From an uncultured Fusicatenibacter sp. (GTDB lineage Bacteria > Bacillota > Clostridia > Lachnospirales > Lachnospiraceae): a DNA stretch of 64,000 bases. The stretch spans positions 1 through 64,000 of the forward strand of contig CABUPZ010000004.1 in assembly GCA_902493585.1 (NCBI GenBank), given 5' to 3'. The notes beneath the pieces are model-generated. The model saw nothing but the letters and a program-made list of their open reading frames with translations. It did not search any database and was not told the DNA's origin. A program made the translations under genes and the position numbers. Shown one piece after another: positions 34,410 through 43,373 of the stretch (position 1 is its first letter; every line of letters starts with the position of its first letter).

Positions 34410-35407
34410 GAAAAGGAAAACTGACGCAGGCGGCGCTTGCCCGCTCAGTGCTCCGGGTACTGAATGGAAAACGGGAAGATGTTGTCCAGTATCCGGAGTA
34501 CGGCTGCGGATACGGTGCATTCCGAAACGGAGGGGAAGCAGGCGGGACACTGACGGTAACTGCATGCGGAACTTCCGCAGGATTTCCCGAAAGCACTCCA
34601 GAGTTTGCGGTATATGAGGCATGCAGTCATCTGCTTGCCGCCGGGGCGGAGCCGACAGGGGTTACGGTACAGCTCCTTCTGCCCGAGGAATACAGCGAGC
34701 CGGAACTGAAAACGCTGACTGCCAGCCTGGACCAGGCGGCGGGACATTACGGAGCGGTTATTTTAGGCGGTCATACGGAAGTGGTCCCAGGGATCGCCGT
34801 GCCTTTGATCACAATCACTGCTGTTGGGAAGGCAAAAAGCCTTCCGGTGAAGGCGGAGCCGGAACTGGATCTGGTTGTTGTGGGAACGATTGCGGGATCC
34901 GCTGCGGCCAGACTGGCAGCCGATCACAGAGAACAGCTGCTGGAATGCTTTTCGGAAGGATTCCTGAACGATACTGTGAAGATGGGGGAGGAACGAAATC
35001 TCCCGGAGGCCGTAAAGATTGCCTCAGAGAATGGTGCCTGTCCAATGAAGGCAGTCTTCAGAGGCGGGATCTTCGGGGCACTGTGGGAGATGGCAGAGCA
35101 GGCAAAAGTGGGACTGGATGTGGAACTGAAACGCATACCGATCCGCCAGGAAACCATTGAAATCTGCGAATATTTTTCCCTGAATCCCTATCAGATGTTC
35201 TGCACGGATACCCTGCTGGCGGCAGTGCCCGACGGCGCACAGCTGGTACGGAAACTTGCCGGCGCACAGATCCCGGCTGCAGTCATCGGACGGACGATCA
35301 AAGGAAAAGAAAGGATCCTTCGAAACGGGGAGGAGATCCGCTATCTGGATAAACCGCAGATGGATGAATGGTATGCTGGAGAGGAAAGAAGAGAATGTCA
35401 AAGCTGA
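34406..35407 (+). CDS. AIR synthase/HypE (PurM)-like protein
   Basis: A 333-residue protein of the PurM-like ATP-binding superfamily: MRKGKLTQAALARSVLRVLN, a Gly-rich loop ILGGHTEVVPGIAVPLITITAVG, and EPELDLVVVGTIAGSAAARLA near the domain border, then EICEYFSLNPYQMFCTDTLLAAVP typical of the HypE/SelD-like C-terminal half. The superfamily activates substrates with ATP (purine synthesis, selenium, hydrogenase maturation); no hydrogenase or purine genes are near, so the role is open. Start overlaps the VanW gene stop by ATGA; its 3' end overlaps trmL by 13 nt. Confidence 0.75.
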   Translation: MRKGKLTQAALARSVLRVLNGKREDVVQYPEYGCGYGAFRNGGEAGGTLTVTACGTSAGFPESTPEFAVYEACSHLLAAGAEPTGVTVQLLLPEEYSEPELKTLTASLDQAAGHYGAVILGGHTEVVPGIAVPLITITAVGKAKSLPVKAEPELDLVVVGTIAGSAAARLAADHREQLLECFSEGFLNDTVKMGEERNLPEAVKIASENGACPMKAVFRGGIFGALWEMAEQAKVGLDVELKRIPIRQETIEICEYFSLNPYQMFCTDTLLAAVPDGAQLVRKLAGAQIPAAVIGRTIKGKERILRNGEEIRYLDKPQMDEWYAGEERRECQS

Positions 35408-35892
35408 ATATTGTATTGTTTGAACCGGAAATCCCGTCCAACACCGGAAACATCGGGCGCACCTGCGTTGCGACAGGAACACGGCTCCATCTGATCGAGC
35501 CGCTGGGATTCCGGCTGAATGAAAAGGCGATCCAGAGAGCCGGTATGGATTACTGGAAAGATCTGGATGTGACCACCTATTTGAATTACGAAGATTTTCT
35601 GGCAAAGAACCCAGGAGCCAAAATTTATATGGCGACCACAAAGGCAAGACAGACCTATGCGGAAGTGCAGTATGAAGAGGAATGTTATATTATGTTCGGA
35701 AAGGAAAGCGCGGGAATCCCGGAGGAAATCCTGGTGCAGCATCCGGACACGGCAATCCGGATTCCGATGAACGAGAATATCCGGTCGCTGAATCTGGCAA
35801 ACTCCGTGGCGATCGTTTTGTATGAGGCACTTCGGCAGCATAATTTTGAACATATGCAGCTGGAAGGCCAACTCCGAAACTTTAAGTGGTAG
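35395..35892 (+). CDS. trmL: tRNA (cytidine(34)-2'-O)-methyltransferase
   Basis: A 165-residue SPOUT enzyme, the usual TrmL size. The knot and motifs are present: LFEPEIPSNTGNIGRTCVAT near the start, LIEPLGFRLNEKAIQRAGMDYW, MFGKESAGIPEEIL (SAM-binding loop) and IPMNENIRSLNLANSVAIVLYEALRQ. It 2'-O-methylates the wobble base of leucine tRNAs. ATG 35395 with GAGGAAAGA upstream is chosen. Last gene of the coupled set from the kinase onward. Confidence 0.92.
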   Translation: MSKLNIVLFEPEIPSNTGNIGRTCVATGTRLHLIEPLGFRLNEKAIQRAGMDYWKDLDVTTYLNYEDFLAKNPGAKIYMATTKARQTYAEVQYEEECYIMFGKESAGIPEEILVQHPDTAIRIPMNENIRSLNLANSVAIVLYEALRQHNFEHMQLEGQLRNFKW

Positions 35893-35896
35893 GGAC

Positions 35897-35951
35897 GAAG
35901 ACCGCCGCTGCCGCCCCCACGCGCGGCGTGAGGGTGGCAGCGGCGGTCTTC
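35897..35951. terminator. Strong GC-rich hairpin after trmL
   Basis: GAAGACCGCCGCTGCC pairs perfectly with GGCAGCGGCGGTCTTC over a 23-nt GC-rich loop. It lacks a proper T tract (TTCTGATT), so termination strength is uncertain. Convergent with the histidine kinase gene. Confidence 0.55.
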
Positions 35952-36129
35952 TGATTGTGGCGGCGGGAGGGTTGAGGGAGGTAGTTGGCTGGTAACAATG
36001 GGGTGGAGAGGGGATAGGGGAGAAATGAAAAGGGATTTTCTGCGGGTATCGGAAGATAAAGCGGAGGAATTGGCGGGAGAATGGAAATTACCACCTGCAT
36101 CCCACGTCTCCCTCTTCCCTCCGTCCCCC

Positions 36130-37539
36130 CTACTCCGCTTTGTCGAGGGTGAAGATGAATTCAGTTCCGACGCCTTCCGTACTGATCACGTTGATGTTCT
36201 GGTTGTGGGCGTTGATGATCTCTTTGACGATCGACAGCCCCAGCCCGGTGCCTTTGCGGTCTTTTCCGCGGGAGGCGTCGATCTTGTAAAATCTTTCCCA
36301 GATCTTGGAAAGACTTTCTTTTGGTATTCCGATTCCTGTGTCTTTCACGGAGACGAATACCTTCCGGTATTTTTCCGTCGTCTCTACGGTGATCGTTGAA
36401 TCGTTGTTGGAAAATTTGATGGCATTGTCGATCAGGTTGTAGAGTACCTGCTGGATTTTTCCCATATCTGCTGACACATACAGGGTCTGGGAGGGGATTA
36501 CCAGGCTGATCGTGATTTTTCTTGAGGTACAGATACCTTCAAATGCCGCGGCGGTGTTTTTGATCACTGCGTTGATATCAAATTTTGTGATTTCCAGCAT
36601 GTTGCCTTTGCTGTCGATATCGTTCAGGGTCAGCAGGCTCTGGGTCAGCTTGTTCAGCCGTTCGGTTTCGAACAGGACGATGTTCAGATAACGGTCCTGC
36701 ATTTCCGGCGGAATGGTGCCGTCGGCGATGGCTTCCACATAGCCTTTGATGGAGGTCAGCGGCGACCGGAAATCGTGGGAGACGTTGGCGACGAATTTTT
36801 TCTGATATTCCCCGGTTTTGTTCAGTTCCCCGGACATGTAGTTCAGGGTTCGTGCCAGATAGCCCAATTCGTCCTGGGAATCCACCTGGATCTGATAGGT
36901 CAGATTTCCTTCCGCGTATTCGTCGGCTCCCTGGATGATTTTCTGGAGCGGACGGTAAACCGTAAAGGCGAAAAGTGCCAGGATTCCAAAGGACAGAAGG
37001 AAAATGACCAGAAACATCAGATCGACCCGCAGAAGCAGGGATTCCCGTTCGAGGTAGAGATCGGTGAGCGGTCTGTGGATGGCAACGTATCCGTTGATGG
37101 AATAGTTGGATGTGACAGGAACCATGACGGTGAGCATTTCTGTGTCGAACTGGCCGAAAAAGTCTCCGGTGGAATAATAATTGCTTCCGAGCTCTATCGG
37201 GTCAAAGTCCTGGATCGTTTCGTGATTTTCCATGTCCAAAGGTTCCTCTGTGTTCAGCAGGATCTCTCCGTCGGGACTGATCAGCCAGATCTGGGCGTCA
37301 TGAAAAGCGCTCAGAGCGGAAAGGGCGTTGTAGAGGGACTGAAGGGTGCGTTCTTCCTTATAATACAGGCTTGCCTGCCGGGTGGCGATGTTCCGTGCCT
37401 CCCTGGTCAGGGAGGAACTGCAGGACTCGATCAGATACTGTTCAATGACGCGGGAACCAACAGTGGACAGAAAGACGAATCCTGCAATTCCAAAAATGAC
37501 GTAGGCCAGGATGAACTTTTTGTAAAGCGTTCGGTTCAT
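36130..37539 (-). CDS. Sensor histidine kinase (PhoR/ResE type)
   Basis: A 469-residue two-component sensor. Membrane helices at residues about 9-30 and 172-192 flank a 140-residue extracellular sensor. A HAMP linker follows (PLQKIIQGADEYAEGNLTYQ), HisKA with FVANVSHDFRSPLTSIKGYV (phospho-acceptor His about 255), then HATPase_c with NLIDNAIKFSNND (N box), DTGIGIPKE (G1) and GTGLGLSIVKEI (G2). It phosphorylates the regulator encoded immediately upstream; the two overlap by 4 nt. Signal unknown; the extracellular domain and a wall-related neighbourhood suggest an envelope signal. Confidence 0.92.
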   Translation of the reverse strand: MNRTLYKKFILAYVIFGIAGFVFLSTVGSRVIEQYLIESCSSSLTREARNIATRQASLYYKEERTLQSLYNALSALSAFHDAQIWLISPDGEILLNTEEPLDMENHETIQDFDPIELGSNYYSTGDFFGQFDTEMLTVMVPVTSNYSINGYVAIHRPLTDLYLERESLLLRVDLMFLVIFLLSFGILALFAFTVYRPLQKIIQGADEYAEGNLTYQIQVDSQDELGYLARTLNYMSGELNKTGEYQKKFVANVSHDFRSPLTSIKGYVEAIADGTIPPEMQDRYLNIVLFETERLNKLTQSLLTLNDIDSKGNMLEITKFDINAVIKNTAAAFEGICTSRKITISLVIPSQTLYVSADMGKIQQVLYNLIDNAIKFSNNDSTITVETTEKYRKVFVSVKDTGIGIPKESLSKIWERFYKIDASRGKDRKGTGLGLSIVKEIINAHNQNINVISTEGVGTEFIFTLDKAE

Positions 37540-38243
37540 GATGTTTTGACCTCAAATTTATAACCGATGCCCCAGACTGTGCTGATGGACCAGGTTTCAT
37601 GATCTTTGATCTTTTCCCGGAGACGTTTGATATGTACGTCTACGGTACGGGTGTCGCCGATATATTCATAGCCCCAGATGTGATCCAGAAGCTGTTCTCT
37701 GGTGAATACCTGGTTGGGGGAGGAGGCGAGGAAGTACAGAAGCTCCAGTTCTTTCGGCGGCATGTCGATGGCTTTTCCCTGATAAATGACAGAATAGTTG
37801 GTTTGATTAATGATCAGATCCGGGTACTCCACACATTTCGCGTTTGGCTGTGCCGCGGGTACCGGCCGTGCCGCCTGAAAGCGGCGAAGGACTGCTTTGA
37901 CCCGTGCTACCAGTTCTTTGGAATCAAAGGGTTTGATGATGTAATCGTCCGCGCCCAGTTCCAGCCCAAGGACTTTGTCGAAGACCTCTCCTTTTGCTGA
38001 GAGCATGATGATTGGCACGTCCGAACTGTGGCGGAGCTCTCGGCAGACCTGATAGCCGTCCATTCCCGGCAGCATCAGATCCAGCAGGATCAGATTCGGG
38101 CGGAAGGTTTCGAATGCCCGGAGCGCTTCCTCCCCGTCATTGACGATCTGGGTGTCGTAACATTCCTTTGTCAGGTACAGGGAGATCAGTTCTGCAATAT
38201 TGTTATCGTCATCGACGATCAGGATTTTCTGTTTGGATACCAT
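37536..38243 (-). CDS. OmpR-family response regulator
   Basis: A 235-residue regulator. The receiver domain has acidic pair DDDNN near residue 11, phospho-acceptor Asp in LILLDLMLPGMDGYQ (about 54), and IIMLSAKG plus IIKPFD for the conserved Thr/Ser and Lys. The winged-helix DNA-binding domain (about 140-235) ends TREQLLDHIWGYEYIGDTRT, then VDVHIKRLREKI, the trans-activation type effector domain. Partner of the downstream overlapping kinase gene. Start TTT-free ATG has GGAGGC upstream. Regulates unknown targets. Confidence 0.92.
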   Translation of the reverse strand: MVSKQKILIVDDDNNIAELISLYLTKECYDTQIVNDGEEALRAFETFRPNLILLDLMLPGMDGYQVCRELRHSSDVPIIMLSAKGEVFDKVLGLELGADDYIIKPFDSKELVARVKAVLRRFQAARPVPAAQPNAKCVEYPDLIINQTNYSVIYQGKAIDMPPKELELLYFLASSPNQVFTREQLLDHIWGYEYIGDTRTVDVHIKRLREKIKDHETWSISTVWGIGYKFEVKTS

Positions 38244-38304
38244 GGGAGCCTCCTTTTTACATGTAGCACTTTTGTATCAGTTCAGCCTGCTGAGCTGTTA
38301 TCTG

Positions 38305-40683
38305 CTATTTTTTAAAAGTTACAATGGTTACGCCTGCGTCGCCTTCGCCGAATTCTGCAAGATGGAATTCGGAAACATACTTCAGGCGGCGGAGATAGTT
38401 GTGAACGCCTTTGCGCAGGGCGCCGGTTCCTTTTCCGTGGACCACACGTACGCTGGGCAGGTGTGCCAGGTATGCGTCGTCCAGATATTTATCCAGTTCT
38501 GCGATTGCTTCGTCCACTGTCTTGCCAATAAGGTTGATCTCGGTGGAGATGGAAGCAGATTTGGAGAGTTTCAGTTTCCCTGTTCCGGTTTTGGACAGAG
38601 AAGGCCCGGTGATCACCGGCTCGTCTACCAGTACCAGATCGGAGATATGCACCTTGGAGCGCATGATTCCCATCTGGACGAACAGGAAGCCTTTGCTGTC
38701 CGGTTTGGAGCTGACAGTTCCTTTCAGGTTCATGCTGAGAACTTTGACGGAATCCCCGAGAGAAAGGTCGGACGGTTTGAGGTTTCCGGTGCGTTTGGGC
38801 TGTTCGGCTTTTGCCTTTTTCTTTTCCATCCGCTCCATTTTTTCCCGGAGGGCGGTACGTTTCTTTTCCATTTCACTGACGGAAACATTTTCTTTTCCGA
38901 ATTTCTGGAAGTCCCGCATGGTCTGGTCCGCATAATCCTTTGCCTCCCGCAGGATCGCTTCCGCCTTTTCGGAAGCCTGGGCAATGATCTTGTCCCTGCG
39001 TTCATCGAGGCGTTCCCGTTCTTTGGCAAGACGGGTCTTCAATTCCTGAACTTCCTCACGGTAGCGGCGCAGTTCCTCCTGTTCTTTTTCCATTGTGATG
39101 CGGTTCTGCTCCAGCGTTGTCAGAACGTCCTCAAAAGATTCATCCTGCTCGCTGATCTGTTCCTTTGCCTTTTCGATGATGTAGTCTGGGAGCCCTAGCT
39201 TGCTGGAAATCGCAAAGGCGTTGCTCTTTCCGGGAACGCCGATGAGCAGGCGGTACATCGGGCTCAGGGTTTCCACGTCAAATTCGCAGCAGGCATTTTC
39301 CACGCCCGGTGTGGAAAGGGCATAAATTTTCAGTTCGCTGTAATGGGTGGTCGCCATGGTCCGAATTCCCTGCTCGTGGAGGGAAGAAAGGATGGCGATG
39401 GCAAGGGCTGCGCCTTCCGTCGGGTCGGTTCCGGCGCCCAACTCGTCAAACAGGACGAGGGATCGGGGATCCGCCTTAGAAAGGAAGGAGACTACGTTGG
39501 TCATATGGGAAGAAAACGTACTCAGAGACTGCTCAATACTCTGTTCATCCCCGATATCCGCATAGACTTCATCAAAGACAGCCAGGGAGCAGCGGTCCAG
39601 AGCCGGAATGTGAAGGCCGGACTGTCCCATCAGTGTGAGCAGTCCTACGGTCTTCAGGGAAACGGTTTTACCGCCGGTGTTCGGGCCCGTGACGATCAGC
39701 AGGTCAAAATCTTCCCCGAGGGTGACGTCGATGGGAACAACCTTCTTTTTGTCGATCAGCGGATGGCGGGCTTTTCTCAGATGGATTTTCCCTTCTGTAT
39801 TGAAGATCGGCTGATTGGCGTTCTGCTCCATGGCCAGAGAAGCGCGGGCGAAGATGAAATCCAGGGCCACCATATTTTCCAGATTATAGCGCAGGGTTTC
39901 CAGGTGTTCGGCAACCTGCTCACTCAGCCTGGAGAGAATGACCTGGGTCTCTTCCTCCTCCTTCAGCTCCAGCTCGCGGATATCATTGTTCAGTTTTACG
40001 ACAGCCATCGGCTCGACGAAAATGGTGGAACCGGTGGAAGACTGGTCGTGGATCATACCCGGAACCTGGCTCTTGTATTCTGATTTGACAGGGATACAGT
40101 AGCGGCCGTCACGCATGGTGATGACGGCATCCTGCAGATAGGTGCGGTAGGATCCGTTGACCAGGGAATTCAACTGGGCATGGATCTTGTCGCCGGCTGC
40201 ACGGATGGAGCGCCGGATCTGTTTCAGTGTAGGGCTGGCGTCATCGCTGACCTCATCCTCCGAGACAATGCATCTGCAGATCTCTGTGGAGAGCGGTGTC
40301 AGCGGTTCCAAAGAATCGAAAAGGATATCCAGGGAATCCCCGGCGGTATCGGCATTTTCATGGCGGCCGTAGGATTTGACCCGGGCAGTGTTTTCCAGAA
40401 GACCGGCTACCTGGAGCAGCTCCGGGATATTCAGGGAACTTCCGATTTCCAGACGTTTCAGGGAACCGCGGATATCCTTTGCGCCTCCGAACGAGATATG
40501 GCCTTTCTTGAACAGGCGGTTCAGCGCATCGTGGGTTTCCGTCTGCATATGAGTGATCTCAGCAATGTCAGAAGACGGATGCAGATCCCGGCAGAGTTTC
40601 TGCCCCATCGGGGAGCTGGCGTAAGTGGTCAGTTGTTCTATGATCTTATCGAACTCAAGAGTCTGAAGAGCTTTTTGATTCAT
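38305..40683 (-). CDS. mutS2: MutS2 family endonuclease/ATPase
   Basis: A 792-residue protein, full length for MutS2. N-terminal helical region (TLEFDKIIEQLTTYASSP), core, then ATPase with Walker A VTGPNTGGKTVSLK (about 330-343), Walker B DEVYADIGDEQSIEQSLSTF and FDELGAGTDPTEGAALA; a long coiled coil; KOW-like SLGDSVKVLSMNLKGTV; C-terminal Smr domain (about 715-792) with LIGKTVDEAIAELDKYL and VRVVHGKGTGALRKGVHNYL. It binds stalled or collided ribosomes and branched DNA, splitting ribosomes in Bacillus. GGAGGAAACAAAC decides the ATG at 40683; longer in-frame starts upstream lack sites. Confidence 0.93.
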   Translation of the reverse strand: MNQKALQTLEFDKIIEQLTTYASSPMGQKLCRDLHPSSDIAEITHMQTETHDALNRLFKKGHISFGGAKDIRGSLKRLEIGSSLNIPELLQVAGLLENTARVKSYGRHENADTAGDSLDILFDSLEPLTPLSTEICRCIVSEDEVSDDASPTLKQIRRSIRAAGDKIHAQLNSLVNGSYRTYLQDAVITMRDGRYCIPVKSEYKSQVPGMIHDQSSTGSTIFVEPMAVVKLNNDIRELELKEEEETQVILSRLSEQVAEHLETLRYNLENMVALDFIFARASLAMEQNANQPIFNTEGKIHLRKARHPLIDKKKVVPIDVTLGEDFDLLIVTGPNTGGKTVSLKTVGLLTLMGQSGLHIPALDRCSLAVFDEVYADIGDEQSIEQSLSTFSSHMTNVVSFLSKADPRSLVLFDELGAGTDPTEGAALAIAILSSLHEQGIRTMATTHYSELKIYALSTPGVENACCEFDVETLSPMYRLLIGVPGKSNAFAISSKLGLPDYIIEKAKEQISEQDESFEDVLTTLEQNRITMEKEQEELRRYREEVQELKTRLAKERERLDERRDKIIAQASEKAEAILREAKDYADQTMRDFQKFGKENVSVSEMEKKRTALREKMERMEKKKAKAEQPKRTGNLKPSDLSLGDSVKVLSMNLKGTVSSKPDSKGFLFVQMGIMRSKVHISDLVLVDEPVITGPSLSKTGTGKLKLSKSASISTEINLIGKTVDEAIAELDKYLDDAYLAHLPSVRVVHGKGTGALRKGVHNYLRRLKYVSEFHLAEFGEGDAGVTIVTFKK

Positions 40684-40840
40684 GTTTGTTTCCTCCGGAT
40701 GATAAAATAGGTCAATCAATTTCATTATAACGTAAAATGTCTGGGAGGGAAAGGAAATTTTCCGAACAAATTCCTTACAAACAGCGGCGCATATCCTGCA
40801 GAAAACAATTTTCCAATATACACCGGAAAGGAGAGAAAGG

Positions 40841-40869
40841 CAGCCGTTCAGCAAGCGGAACAGTTACGG
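40841..40869. repeat. Dispersed palindromic repeat, copy 5
   Basis: CAGCCGTTCAGCAAGCGGAACAGTTACGG: CCGTTC pairs with GGAACAG/GG arms. It sits between divergent mutS2 and the HtrA-like gene and resembles the copies at 12387, 22779, 24742 and 28909. Confidence 0.45.
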
Positions 40870-40962
40870 AGAAAGTTCATGTATTTCTTCATAAATTGTT
40901 CATATTTTTCTGGTAAATTATTAATATATATTTTGAATTTTGTCAGCGGGAGGATTGTGCCT

Positions 40963-42234
40963 ATGGACAGTAATCCAAAATCCTATAAATTTATCAAAGA
41001 AACGATCAAAAAAGATCCGCCGGACAGAAAAAGATGGATCATCCGCAGCGTGATTTTCGTATGTGCGGCCGTGGGTTTCGGACTCATCGCGGCCGTGACA
41101 TTCGCGGTGGCGGAACCGAAAATCTCGGCAGCGGTCCATGGGACCGGAAAGGTGAATATTCCGGCGGATGCAGAGCCGGAACCGGATGAAGATCCGGAAA
41201 GTGGCGTGACGGCTTCCTCGACGCCAACCCCGTCCCCGACACCCACCACGGAACCGGAACGGGAGATTACTCTGGAAGATTACCAGAAGCTGTACAGTGA
41301 AATGCTTTCTGTCGCAGAAGAACCACAGCGTTCTCTGGTTACTGTGATCGGGATCACGAATCAGATGGACTATTTCAATCAGAATTACGAAAATCAGCAG
41401 CAGATTACCGGTCTCATCGTCGCGGAAAAAGGTGCTGATCTGTTTATTCTGACAGAATACCGGATTGTGGAGAATGTGGAGAGGATCCAGGTGACTTTCT
41501 GGGATTCTTCGACGGTGGATGCCATTTACCAGAGGCATGATGCCAATACGGGGCTGACGGTTCTGAAGGTGGAAGCGGCACAGCTTTCCCAGCCAACCAG
41601 AGACGGAATGCAGATCGCGCCGCTGGGAAATTCTTACGGCGTATCTCAGGGCGATCCGGTACTGGCGCTTGGAAGCCCCATGGGCTACAGCGACTCGATT
41701 GCATACGGCGTGGTGACCTCTGTGACCAATAAAATATCGACGCTGGATACGGAATACACGCTTCTGACCACGGATATTCTGGGAAGTCCTGATGGAAGCG
41801 GAATCCTGATCAATCTGGAGGGAGAGATTGTTGGAATTATCGCACAGAATTACAGTTCCGACAGTAAAAATATTGTGACCGGGCTGGCGATCTCACAGAT
41901 CAAGTCGCTGATCGAAAGCCTGTCCAACGATGAGGCGCGGCCGTACATCGGGATCAAAGGCCAGGATGTCACGGAAGAACTTTCCCAACAGACCGGTATT
42001 CCCAAAGGCGTGCTGGTCAACAGTGTCGCGGAGGATTCCCCTGCGATGTTTTCCGGTATTATGGAGTACGATGTGATCGTACAGATTGGAGAGGAAAAAG
42101 TCCAGACGGTAAAACAGTATCAGGAACAGCTGGGAAAATGCAGTCCAGGCGAGACGATCCGGATCACTGCCATGCGAAAGGGCGCGGAAGGTTATGCGGA
42201 GATGGAGTTTGATATTGTCGTGGGAGAGATCTGA
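40963..42234 (+). CDS. HtrA/DegP-like membrane protein with lost catalytic triad
   Basis: A 423-residue protein: cytoplasmic start, one membrane helix (about 26-48), a Pro/Thr/Glu linker (TPTPSPTPTTEPE), a trypsin-like domain (about 110-310) and a PDZ domain (about 320-423; YIGIKGQDV, GVLVNSVAEDSPAMFSGI, GEEKVQTVKQYQEQL). All three catalytic positions are changed: the His loop ILTNNHVV reads ILTEYRIV (His to Arg167), the Asp motif reads HDANTGLTVLKV (Asp to Gly197), and GNSGGPL reads SPDGSGIL (Ser to Gly278). It should be a pseudoprotease, a scaffold or sensor outside the membrane. ATG 40963 with GGGAGGATT. Divergent from mutS2. Confidence 0.85.
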   Translation: MDSNPKSYKFIKETIKKDPPDRKRWIIRSVIFVCAAVGFGLIAAVTFAVAEPKISAAVHGTGKVNIPADAEPEPDEDPESGVTASSTPTPSPTPTTEPEREITLEDYQKLYSEMLSVAEEPQRSLVTVIGITNQMDYFNQNYENQQQITGLIVAEKGADLFILTEYRIVENVERIQVTFWDSSTVDAIYQRHDANTGLTVLKVEAAQLSQPTRDGMQIAPLGNSYGVSQGDPVLALGSPMGYSDSIAYGVVTSVTNKISTLDTEYTLLTTDILGSPDGSGILINLEGEIVGIIAQNYSSDSKNIVTGLAISQIKSLIESLSNDEARPYIGIKGQDVTEELSQQTGIPKGVLVNSVAEDSPAMFSGIMEYDVIVQIGEEKVQTVKQYQEQLGKCSPGETIRITAMRKGAEGYAEMEFDIVVGEI

Positions 42235-42273
42235 GTTTGTTTGTTGAAATCATAATGCTTGTGTATAAAGAGA

Positions 42274-42302
42274 TTGCAACCGCATGAAAGATACTATATA
42301 AT
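42274..42302 (+). promoter_or_regulatory. Promoter of the exonuclease/rlmD unit
   Basis: TTGCAA (42274-42279), exactly 17 nt, TATAAT (42297-42302). A 7-bp TTATGCC/GGCATAA hairpin follows in the untranslated leader. Confidence 0.65.
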
Positions 42303-42422
42303 AAAGCAGTTGAAGTTTCTTATGCCGTATTGGGCATAACAGGAAAGATCCTGCAGCAGGGCGGAAACAGAATCATTGTTACGGAGACTGCGGCAGACAG
42401 GAAAATGAGGAGTACAGACAAT

Positions 42423-43373
42423 ATGAAGTATATCAATGAGCTGCGCGAAGGAAGCCGCATGTCAGGGATTTATCTGTGCAGGCACCGTCAGGCGGCAGTT
42501 ACAAAAAATGGAAAACCTTATGAAAATGTGATCCTTCAGGACCGCACCGGAACCATCGACGCAAAGATCTGGGAGCCGAATTCTCAGGGAATCGATGAAT
42601 TTGACGTGTTTGATTATGTGGACATTGTCGGAGATGTCAGCAGCTACAACGGCGCCCTGCAGGTCTCCATCAAACGCGTGCGCAAAGCGCAGGAGGGAGA
42701 ATACAATCCGGCCGACTATCTTCCCACCAGCCGGTATGATATTGAACAGATGTATCAGGAGCTTCTGAAATACATAAATGCAGTAAAAAATCCATGGCTT
42801 CGGAAGCTTCTGGAAAATCTGCTGGTCAAAGATCCGCAGATGGTGAAACGCTTTAAAATGAGTTCCGCCGCAAAAAGTGTCCATCATGGGTTTGTCGGAG
42901 GGCTGCTGGAGCATACGCTGAGCGTGGCACGCTTCTGCAATTATATGGCAAAAGCATATCAGATCCTGAACTGGGATCTGCTGATCACCGGGGCGATCCT
43001 GCATGATATCGGAAAGACGCGGGAACTTTCTGAATTTCCTCAGAATGATTATACGGATGACGGGCAGCTGCTGGGACACATTATGATCGGCGCTGAGATG
43101 ATCCACGACGAAGCAAGGAAGATCGAAGGATTTCCGGCAGATCTGGAAAACAAGCTGAAACACTGCATCCTGGCGCATCACGGCGAGCTGGAGTATGGTT
43201 CTCCGAAGAAGCCCGCGTTGGCGGAGGCTATGGCTCTGAATCTTGCGGACAATGCGGACGCCAAGATGGAGACGCTGACGGAATTGTTCGCATCCAGTGG
43301 GGAAGCGTCCGGCGACTGGATCGGCTATAACCGGTTCTTTGAGTCAAACATTCGAAAGACAGGAGAGATATGA
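42423..43373 (+). CDS. YhaM-like 3'-5' exoribonuclease (OB fold plus HD domain)
   Basis: A 316-residue protein, close to the 314 of YhaM. An N-terminal OB fold (MSGIYLCRHRQAAVTKNGKP, then RTGTIDAKIWEPNSQG) binds nucleic acid; the HD domain has HHGFVGGLLEHTLSVARFC, ILHDIGKTREL (the HD pair) and CILAHHGELEYGSPKKP, the metal-dependent nuclease centre. YhaM degrades RNA and single-stranded DNA from the 3' end. GAGGAG decides the ATG at 42423. Its stop overlaps the rlmD start by 4 nt. Confidence 0.88.
   Translation: MKYINELREGSRMSGIYLCRHRQAAVTKNGKPYENVILQDRTGTIDAKIWEPNSQGIDEFDVFDYVDIVGDVSSYNGALQVSIKRVRKAQEGEYNPADYLPTSRYDIEQMYQELLKYINAVKNPWLRKLLENLLVKDPQMVKRFKMSSAAKSVHHGFVGGLLEHTLSVARFCNYMAKAYQILNWDLLITGAILHDIGKTRELSEFPQNDYTDDGQLLGHIMIGAEMIHDEARKIEGFPADLENKLKHCILAHHGELEYGSPKKPALAEAMALNLADNADAKMETLTELFASSGEASGDWIGYNRFFESNIRKTGEI

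Noticed and set aside
35953..36129. G-rich stretch as a possible RNA or G-quadruplex element
   Set aside because: Purine-rich but without regular four-tract spacing or a stable fold; I see nothing supportable.
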